A DNA stretch of 64,000 nt from positions 124,001-188,000 of the forward strand of contig OOIN01000010.1 in the NCBI GenBank assembly GCA_900323505.1, read 5' to 3'. The position numbers and the translations under genes are program-made. The stretch is from Ustilago trichophora. Its lineage: Eukaryota > Basidiomycota > Ustilaginomycetes > Ustilaginales > Ustilaginaceae. Under the pieces are notes generated by a model. It did not search any database. It saw nothing but the letters and a program-made list of their open reading frames with translations, and was not told where the DNA came from. Positions 57,899 through 64,000 of the stretch are shown here, one piece after another; position 1 is the stretch's first letter; each line of letters begins with the position of its first letter.

Positions 57899-59923
57899 CT
57901 AAATAGCAACGGCAACACCACCCTTCCTACTATCACTAGCAGCAAACACTTTTCGATGTCTACCTTTTCCTCCCTGTACACTAACCGCCTGAACTTCTGC
58001 GATTCCTAAATCGATATCGATCCAACTCACGTCGTGACCCCTTCCCAACAATCCTGCCAAAGTCTTATTACTGTAACCAGTTTCGACGCTCAGCTCCTTG
58101 GGTAGCAGCTGGTGGTGGAGACGTGGTGCCTCGATAGCCTCACTCAGATCCATGCCCCAGAGGTTGTAATTGAAAATGGTCTGGAGTACCGAGCTGAAGA
58201 TTCGGCTTCCACCACTGCCACCGAGGATCATTTCTACTTCTCCATCTGCGCCTTCGATGATGGTCGGGCAAGTGGAAGATAAAGGACGTTTTCCAGCCTC
58301 GGGATAGTTGTACGGGCTCGGGGCCAAACCAAAAGCGTTAGGTACGCCGGGAGTCGATGTATCGTCCATTTCATCATTCAAAATCACACCCGTTGATGGA
58401 TCCATAACTCGACTTCCAAAGATCAGGTTGACGGTTGACGTCAAGGCAATTGCCATGCCGTGCGAATCGAGGATGGAGAGATGCATCGTACCGTGATCGT
58501 TGACAATGTCGAACTTGGGATGGTAGTAATCGAGAGGATGGGTCTTGTCGTCGGTGATGTTGGGGACGAGACGTTGGGCTTCGGACAAGGTGGGAATTTC
58601 AGCCATGCGAGCGTTGCCTTCGGGAGACATGAAGGATGGGTCCGCGAGCTCGGTTCGTTGTCCAAAACCAAATTTGAGCGTTTCGACAAATCGGTGCATG
58701 TTTAACGATGTTGCTCCCCCACTGGCGAACTCTGGGATCAAAGAGAGCATATTGAGAATCGACAGTAGAACAGGCCCGGAAGTAGGTGCATGGGTGGTAA
58801 ACACTTTCTTTCCCATCCACGACCCTTGCAACGCAGGTTTGACAACGACCTTATATCCTGCCATATCATCCAATGTCAAAATTCCACCCTTCTCTTGAGT
58901 CGTCCTCACCAGACGCTCTGCAATCTCACCCTTATAGAACGCCTCCGGCCCTTCATCCGCGATACTCTGCAACGTCTTTGCATAAGCCTTGCGATGAAAC
59001 GTATCACCTTCCTTCTTCAATTCTCCGGTGGACTCATTGACAAACACCTCGCGCCAAGTCTCATCCTCGAGCATGAATCCGCCAAAATAATCCAACCTTC
59101 TCGCCAGCTCCTTGGAGACCTTGGCCCCCTTTGCCAGCTCGATACTCGGTTCTACCAGTCGCTTCCACGGCAGCTTGCCATATCGCTTGTGGGCCTCTTC
59201 CAAACCGCGCAGTTCGCCGGGTACGCCGACTGCCAGGCCGCCGAATTGGGCTTTGGGAACGCGACCGACGTACATGGTCTTGTTGGCGGCTGCGGGGGCA
59301 GTTTCGCGGAAGTCGATCGACGTATGTTCGACGCAATCCTTTTGTGAGCCAGAATAGCAGGGCTGAGGGTTGCGAATGAGCATAAACCCTCCTCCACCAA
59401 TGCCGGAGCTGAACATGTTCAACACGCCCACACAGAGCGTTGACGCAACGGCTGCATCGACAGCCGTTCCCTTTTCGAGCAACACATCCAGCCCGATTCG
59501 ACTGCAAATCTCGTTCTCCGTTGCCACACCGGCAGATTTGCCCTGGGCGAGGATCGCCGGATGTCGCCGACCGCGTGGGTCCGTGGTAGAAGGCGGGTCC
59601 GAGGTAGGGTCGTCAAATTCGCCCAAGAGGTTCTTTAGGATGATGGAGGTGGTGACGGCAAAGGCAAAGATGGCGAGGAGGACGAGGATCGAGTTCCATA
59701 TGGATTTCTGTTTCGAGATGCTGCTGGTTCTAGGTGAAGGGAGGAGGTGCGATTGATGGCGCCGATGAGATGGAGGTGGGATGAGCGGTGAGGTCTCGGT
59801 GGGGGCGGCAGAGATGCGGCCATCATTGGAAATGATCTCTTCCTGGATGGGTTCAATGGAGCCAGATTCGGAATTGGAGGAGGAGCGCAGGCTCGATGGC
59901 CTGTGAGAAGGTCTTGACGCCAT
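57899..59923 (-). CDS. gamma-glutamyltransferase (glutathione hydrolase)
   Basis: The enzyme cleaves or transfers the gamma-glutamyl group of glutathione, feeding glutathione breakdown. From the ATG at 59923 (MASRPSHRPSSLRS) it has 674 residues; the open frame upstream is not protein-like. A Ser-rich cytosolic tail is followed by one membrane segment at about 77-96 (SILVLLAIFAFAVTTSII), so it is a type II membrane protein with the catalytic part in the lumen or outside. Family blocks are GTAVDAAVASTLCVGVLNMF, SGIGGGGFMLIRN, FRETAPAAA and GGLAVGVPGE. The autoprocessing Thr is T479 in NDHGTMHLSIL, followed by TSTVNLIFGS and GGSGGSRI. Intact catalytic residues suggest an active enzyme that cleaves itself into two chains. 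Fungal relatives are vacuolar. Divergent from the next gene. Confidence 0.93.
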   Translation of the reverse strand: MASRPSHRPSSLRSSSNSESGSIEPIQEEIISNDGRISAAPTETSPLIPPPSHRRHQSHLLPSPRTSSISKQKSIWNSILVLLAIFAFAVTTSIILKNLLGEFDDPTSDPPSTTDPRGRRHPAILAQGKSAGVATENEICSRIGLDVLLEKGTAVDAAVASTLCVGVLNMFSSGIGGGGFMLIRNPQPCYSGSQKDCVEHTSIDFRETAPAAANKTMYVGRVPKAQFGGLAVGVPGELRGLEEAHKRYGKLPWKRLVEPSIELAKGAKVSKELARRLDYFGGFMLEDETWREVFVNESTGELKKEGDTFHRKAYAKTLQSIADEGPEAFYKGEIAERLVRTTQEKGGILTLDDMAGYKVVVKPALQGSWMGKKVFTTHAPTSGPVLLSILNMLSLIPEFASGGATSLNMHRFVETLKFGFGQRTELADPSFMSPEGNARMAEIPTLSEAQRLVPNITDDKTHPLDYYHPKFDIVNDHGTMHLSILDSHGMAIALTSTVNLIFGSRVMDPSTGVILNDEMDDTSTPGVPNAFGLAPSPYNYPEAGKRPLSSTCPTIIEGADGEVEMILGGSGGSRIFSSVLQTIFNYNLWGMDLSEAIEAPRLHHQLLPKELSVETGYSNKTLAGLLGRGHDVSWIDIDLGIAEVQAVSVQGGKGRHRKVFAASDSRKGGVAVAI

Positions 59924-60454
59924 CGTAGGAGAGGTGGTTGAGCTTGTCGCTCTGGTGCGGGATGGTAGCAACTTGATGCAGTTGGCTGTAGACCGAGTAT
60001 ACAAGCGTTCTAGCTGTACGAGTAGCGAGCTTCTTGGTTGATAGATTGGAGGATCCGAGTCGTGATGAGGAGTAGTAGTGGTAGTGATGATGAAAGAGAG
60101 AATCGGCAATTGAATCGAGGGCCGGATGGAGCATGTCCGCTGTCGTTTGGCTTCGCTCGCTTGGCAAAGAGATACATTGCCGCCGATCCGTGCGATCGTC
60201 ACCGCCTTCTCCACGGCAATTCCGAATCTAAGATAAATCCGAATTTTTCAGAATTATTGTTACATCCTATACTTTCACAATACCATTTTTTCGAAAAACA
60301 ATTGTGAACGGCGGAAATCGGAAATCGTCGTCTGTGTCTTTGCGAAGGAAGCTGGCTCGGTTGCTGATCTCCACTCTCTCTCGAAGTTGCTACGCTCGTG
60401 CCATCACCCACCCATTCCTACATCCCACACCATTACTTGCTCACTTCAGTCACA
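59924..60454. other. divergent promoter region
   Basis: Shared by the gamma-glutamyltransferase gene and the mitochondrial membrane protein gene. A pyrimidine-rich leader lies just before 60455. ORFs here are shadows. Confidence 0.55.
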
Positions 60455-61229
60455 ATGATCGCCCTTCGCACCACCCGCCTCGCAACCAACACAATGCGTC
60501 GCTTCGCCTCGACGACCGCTGCCGTCGTCGAAGAGGCCTCTGCCACGGCCCGTGGAGCTGCCAAAGAAAGCTTCTCCGAAGCCAAAGGTGCCATCAAGCA
60601 AGCCGAGGGAACTGTCAAGGGAGCTGCCCAACAAGCCAAAGCTTCCATTCCCTCGCCTCCCTCTGCACCCATCGTTGTCGGCACTCCCACTATTCGTAGG
60701 CCCGTGGGGTCTGTCAGAGGAGGCGTCCTCGGTTTCTTGTTTGGATTCGGTATCGCTTCCGCCTACGGATACTATTACTTGCTCAAGGAGTACAACGCGG
60801 CCTCCAACCTGATGCTTGCTTCCGTCGAGGAGTTGCAGACCTCGACTGAAAAGGTAAGCTCTCCTCAACACTTCCCGATAATGGCAAAGAGAAAGATGAG
60901 AACGCTGATGATTGATATTTTGATCATGTGGGAATCTTGGCAGATCACCGGACACCTCCAGAGACTCAACAAGCTAGAAGCCGATCTCAAATCTCTATCT
61001 TCGCAATCTGCCAGCAAGAGCGATTACGAGAAGAACCGAGTCGAGATGAAAAAGATTGTCGACGGTATCCATGATGAGGTACTCGACGTTAAGAAGCAGG
61101 TCCTTGGTACGTTTTAGCTCAACTCAGCCTGTTTTTTCTGAGGAGGGGTAATTATTCTAACCATTTTTTTTTTGACTGCTCCTCTTGAATTGAACAGACC
61201 TTCCTCGACCTACCAAGTACATGCAGTAG
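60455..61229 (+). CDS. mitochondrial membrane protein with coiled coil, three exons
   Basis: Exons are 60455-60853, 60944-61106 and 61198-61229, giving 197 residues. Intron 1 (GTAAGC...GGCAG) is 90 bases and intron 2 (GTACGT...AACAG) is 91 bases, phase 1. The N-terminus MIALRTTRLATNTMRRFAST is a typical mitochondrial presequence. Next comes an Ala/Lys-rich amphipathic stretch (AAKESFSEAKGAIKQAEGTV, late-embryogenesis-like). One Gly-rich membrane segment follows, VLGFLFGFGIASAYGYYYLL (~110-129). After it lies a coiled coil (LQRLNKLEADLKSLSSQSAS and on), ending in DLPRPTKYMQ. I do not recognise a named family. The likely place is the inner or outer mitochondrial membrane. Intron 1 has no in-frame stop and could be retained. 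Confidence 0.8.
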
Positions 61230-61498
61230 ATGTCTTGTTGCAATTGCAGCTCTTCACATACACAAGCTAATAAGAGGAAGAATATTGAATACTCATGCGA
61301 GTGGGATGGTTAGGTTTGTGCGATGTCTGTGCGAGCAGTGCAACGCGTTTGGGTTGATGTGGAGGCTTGGAAACGTTGAATTTTTAGTCTTGACCTTCTC
61401 GAGCTTGTTCTGACCTTTCACCACCACTATCACCATCACCATCATGCCTTAGGGTTGGCACCTTACCGACATCGCCGCCAGCCCAGATCATCGCCATC

Positions 61499-62638
61499 AT
61501 GTGTGGCACCGGTCACATCCATAATCCTCCCCATGACTCCCCGTCGTCCAGTTCAGCACCCCGTGCTTCTTCAATAGCCAACCTCCTAATCGACACGCAC
61601 TGTCACCCTACGGATGATCCCTCCGTTTATACTTCGCCCAACAATGACAACATCTTGTCTCTCTCTGAGCGTATTGCTGCCTCTCCTGTATTAAAGTTCG
61701 TATGCATGTCCACCAACGCACGAGACCAATCGCTCGTCGCAGAACTTGCTGTACTCCATCCTACCAAAGTGATCCCTTGTTTTGGATGGCATCCCTGGTT
61801 CACCCATCATATATCCCTCACTCATCCTGCACCGAGTAAACACGATCATTACCACACTCTCTTTTCCTCATCCAGTGATAAGGAAGAACTAGAGGCGATA
61901 TGGGACGACCTTCCCGAACCGATTTCTTTGGAATCCGTGTTGGAAGGAATTCGTAAACACTTTGAACAATTTCCACACGCTCTCTTAGGAGAAGTTGGCT
62001 TAGATCGTGCCTTTCGTATCCCTCGCAAACCCTGGGATTATAACCCCCACTCCCATTCCCATTCCCATTCCCATTCCCATTCAGAATCCCAACCTTCTTC
62101 CTCCCCACCTCGCTTGACAAAACTGAAAACCCCTCCAACCCATCAACTCTCAATTCTTCAATCTCAAATAACCCTCGCCCTGGACTACAAAAGAAACATC
62201 TCCCTACACAGCGTACAAGCAGCAGGTCTAACCACATCCCTACTCTCAAACCTAAAAAACACATCAATCTCCTCCTACGGCGCAATTCGAATCGCTTTAC
62301 ACTCTTGCACTTTGGATAACAACGTCATCAAATCCATATTGAAACTTCATAAAAATATCTACATTGGATTCTCTTCAAGCATAAACGCTAAACAAATCTC
62401 AGACAAATCTTGCTTGACTCATCCAAATATCCATCAAGTTTTGCTAGAATCAGATCATCATACTGTAAAAGACATGCAAGCTTGTCTACTAACAGCCAAC
62501 AATTACTTTGCAGATTTGCATGGATTGGAGGTCCAAGATGCCGCAAAGCAGTTGAGAAGGAATTGGGAGTCGTTTTATGGGGTGATGCTTGGTAAAGGTT
62601 CACAAAGTTCAGACGAGGAAGAGCAAGATGGGGTTTGA
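61499..62638 (+). CDS. TatD/Scn1-type metal-dependent hydrolase
   Basis: The 379-residue protein has the TatD-family metal site in order: LLIDTHCHPTDD (~30-41), CFGWHPWFTHH (~93-103), LLGEVGLDRAF (~161-171), ISLHSVQAAG (~233), HSC (~268) and LLESDHH (~316-322). TatD enzymes are metal-dependent nucleases. The fungal Scn1 branch, known from fission yeast as a Cut9-interacting protein, matches the overall build. The loop after GEVGLDR carries a His-Ser alternating repeat from a CCCATT hexamer run (62048-62083). The N-terminus lacks a targeting signal, so a cytosolic or nuclear place is likely. The 5' half is G/C-rich at third positions while the 3' half is notably A/T-rich. Single exon. Confidence 0.85.
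   Translation: MCGTGHIHNPPHDSPSSSSAPRASSIANLLIDTHCHPTDDPSVYTSPNNDNILSLSERIAASPVLKFVCMSTNARDQSLVAELAVLHPTKVIPCFGWHPWFTHHISLTHPAPSKHDHYHTLFSSSSDKEELEAIWDDLPEPISLESVLEGIRKHFEQFPHALLGEVGLDRAFRIPRKPWDYNPHSHSHSHSHSHSESQPSSSPPRLTKLKTPPTHQLSILQSQITLALDYKRNISLHSVQAAGLTTSLLSNLKNTSISSYGAIRIALHSCTLDNNVIKSILKLHKNIYIGFSSSINAKQISDKSCLTHPNIHQVLLESDHHTVKDMQACLLTANNYFADLHGLEVQDAAKQLRRNWESFYGVMLGKGSQSSDEEEQDGV
62048..62083 (+). repeat. CCCATT hexamer repeat encoding His-Ser
   Basis: Six near-perfect hexamers in the TatD-like gene encode alternating His and Ser. The unit length keeps the frame when copy number changes. Confidence 0.9.
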
Positions 62639-62685
62639 AAGTGTCGATAGGCCTGGCAGAGACAAGTATACAACAATTCAGCAGA

Positions 62686-64000
62686 TCAAAACAGCACAAC
62701 GCTTACCATGGATCCTTCCTTTCCGACTTCCAACACCATCCCTTGACGACCAACCAATCTGGTGCTTAGATCTACAATGACTTCGCTGGAAGGATTGTGT
62801 TCTCTCTCTGGGCTGCTATCGGTGCCGTCTCCTCTACTTGGTTGTTTGCGGCCCAACGTGCCACTGTTCTTTCCAGCACTGAGTGCAGAAATGACACCTC
62901 CACTTCCTCTGAACTCGGCACAGGTGGCTCGATCGAGCTCCATCCCACGATCGTCCTCTCCCGCATTCAGGGTGCTGTCAAAGTGATCTTCGAACGAAAA
63001 GGCCTTCGTTGCGGGTTTCTCGTTCTTGGCCTTGTTTGAAGGAGCTTTGTTAGCATTTGCAGTCGTACCATCTGTCGAAGCGGGAGTGACGACGCGCCAA
63101 GGACACCTATTATAGCGCTGAAACAATGCATCACCAGGGACGTTGGTATGACATATAACCTTTTCAAGCCGCGCCTGCCCCGTCGCAGCAGCACCATACA
63201 CCTCGGCAATCGAAGGCATGCGCGATGTCTCCTTCGAAAAAAGCAAGTCGATCCCGAGATCAAAGTAGTTGTAGAAGAATGCAGAATCGTCATGATCATT
63301 TGAACCAGAGTGCGAGTCTTCTGTGGAACTGCTTTGCTCCGAGACGCGATCTCGTGTACCTCGGCCGCCGTGACCAGATGCAGCGCCGTGGATGCGCATC
63401 CTGTCGTCCTCTTTGTAAAAGATCCGCTGCGGTTGACCTAGGTCACAGAGCGCATCTTGAGGTGTGGTGAGTCCGAGGATCAGATCGACGACATGAGGTG
63501 TATGGCCGCCGACGGGGGAAGCAGTGTTTGTGGTGCGATCCGGCATGGGCGATGAGGTTCTCGAGATGCCGCTCTTGGCAAAGTGCAAAGCTACACCAGA
63601 TCCGGGTGTGATATTGGCTTCGAGGAGGGCAGGGCATCGGATGTGGATTGCGTCGGTATCTAGTGCTGCTCGGTCTCGTTCGTTGTTGAGCTGCTGATAG
63701 TCGCCAACTGCTGCTGTGGGAGAGAGAGTGCCTTTGGATGATCGACCCATTGATCTTGCTGCCTCAACGATAGACGGCCCAGCGGAAGGAGATGCTAGAA
63801 CGTCATCCGGATTGTTCGGATCGGTTCCAGAAAAGATGTGAATGGTAGATACGGGCTGAAACTTGTCGATATCCGCATCCTTTGCTGCGCTGGATTTGAG
63901 TGCGAAGCAAAATGCAAGACCAGGGTAGGTGAGAACGAACTCGTTGCGATCACTGAGCGTACGGTTGGTTTTACTGCCATTACCATATGCAGAAGCGACA
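62686..64000 (-). CDS. PHAF1/UPF0183-family protein, 5' end outside the window
   Basis: The frame is open from the right edge to the stop at 62686, so the N-terminus is missing. From the edge it reads ASAYGNGSKTNRTLSDRNEF, then VLTYPGLAFCFALKSSA, the YPGL block of this family. Further on come HVVDLILGLTTPQDALCDLG (a conserved family block), YNYFDLGIDLLFS, LEKVICHTNVPGDALFQRYN and RCPWRV, in the expected order. Ser/Asp-rich inserts interrupt the fold. Human PHAF1 (C16orf70) associates with phagophores during autophagy; a similar role in this fungus is inference. The C-terminus (VDLSTRLVGRQGMVLEVG) is intact. It converges with the TatD-like gene; the two stop codons are about 50 bases apart. 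Confidence 0.82.
   Translation of the reverse strand, partial: VASAYGNGSKTNRTLSDRNEFVLTYPGLAFCFALKSSAAKDADIDKFQPVSTIHIFSGTDPNNPDDVLASPSAGPSIVEAARSMGRSSKGTLSPTAAVGDYQQLNNERDRAALDTDAIHIRCPALLEANITPGSGVALHFAKSGISRTSSPMPDRTTNTASPVGGHTPHVVDLILGLTTPQDALCDLGQPQRIFYKEDDRMRIHGAASGHGGRGTRDRVSEQSSSTEDSHSGSNDHDDSAFFYNYFDLGIDLLFSKETSRMPSIAEVYGAAATGQARLEKVICHTNVPGDALFQRYNRCPWRVVTPASTDGTTANANKAPSNKAKNEKPATKAFSFEDHFDSTLNAGEDDRGMELDRATCAEFRGSGGVISALSAGKNSGTLGRKQPSRGDGTDSSPEREHNPSSEVIVDLSTRLVGRQGMVLEVGKEGSMVSVVLF

Overview
The window is nuclear DNA of a smut fungus (Ustilaginales; Ustilago maydis or a close relative). Three things suggest this: compact and mostly intron-poor genes with very Ser/Pro/Ala-rich proteins, short GT-AG introns where they occur, and a dense cluster of unknown secreted-protein genes of the type typical of smut genomes. 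I assign the organism from style and gene families, not from a database match.

Left part (1-37 kb), mostly conserved cellular genes. A possible 3' gene end lies at 2-244. Then come a catalase (1714-3417), a solitary 5S rRNA gene (3694-3811, minus), a 1505-residue disordered protein (3988-8505), a three-exon TPR protein (9373-10121), a malic enzyme with two alternative 5' ends (12389/14173-16068), a disordered protein with a Cys cluster (16508-18268), a DH-PH RhoGEF (19260-23066), a SAP30-like Sin3-binding protein (24020-24699), a WHIM/PHD chromatin protein of RSF1 type (25594-28899), about 4.4 kb with no recognisable gene, a basic unknown protein (33340-34377) and an intracellular GH13 alpha-amylase (34579-36192). 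A three-exon Som1-like mitochondrial gene (37275-38344) closes this part.

Middle part (38.7-53 kb), an effector-like cluster. Seven intronless genes encode proteins with an N-terminal signal peptide, and I see no Cys in any mature chain. Five of them (40235, 42180, 43723, 46277, 48629) share a C-terminal domain with recurring signatures: a hydrophobic-W/F-K stretch, a [FY]-x-[LF]-[VI]-G core and, in four of them, G-x-D-S-[IVL]. One of these carries two copies of the domain. The two outermost genes (38777 and 51023), which point inward, share a different block (S-L-D-x-I ... A-I-I-R-P). The cluster also holds a decayed gene fragment, internal tandem repeats, an inverted pair of ~115-bp repeats with a conserved hairpin, and a putative small two-exon gene without signal peptide.

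Right part (53.6-64 kb), conserved genes again: a Prp24/SART3-type U4/U6 splicing factor, a gamma-glutamyltransferase, a three-exon mitochondrial membrane protein, a TatD/Scn1-type metal hydrolase, and the 3' part of a PHAF1/UPF0183-family gene that runs off the window.

The most promising items are the effector family with its repeat and decay history, and the malic enzyme locus. In the latter, a 1.86-kb intron contains a second start whose N-terminus looks like a mitochondrial presequence, which suggests cytosolic and mitochondrial isoforms from one gene.
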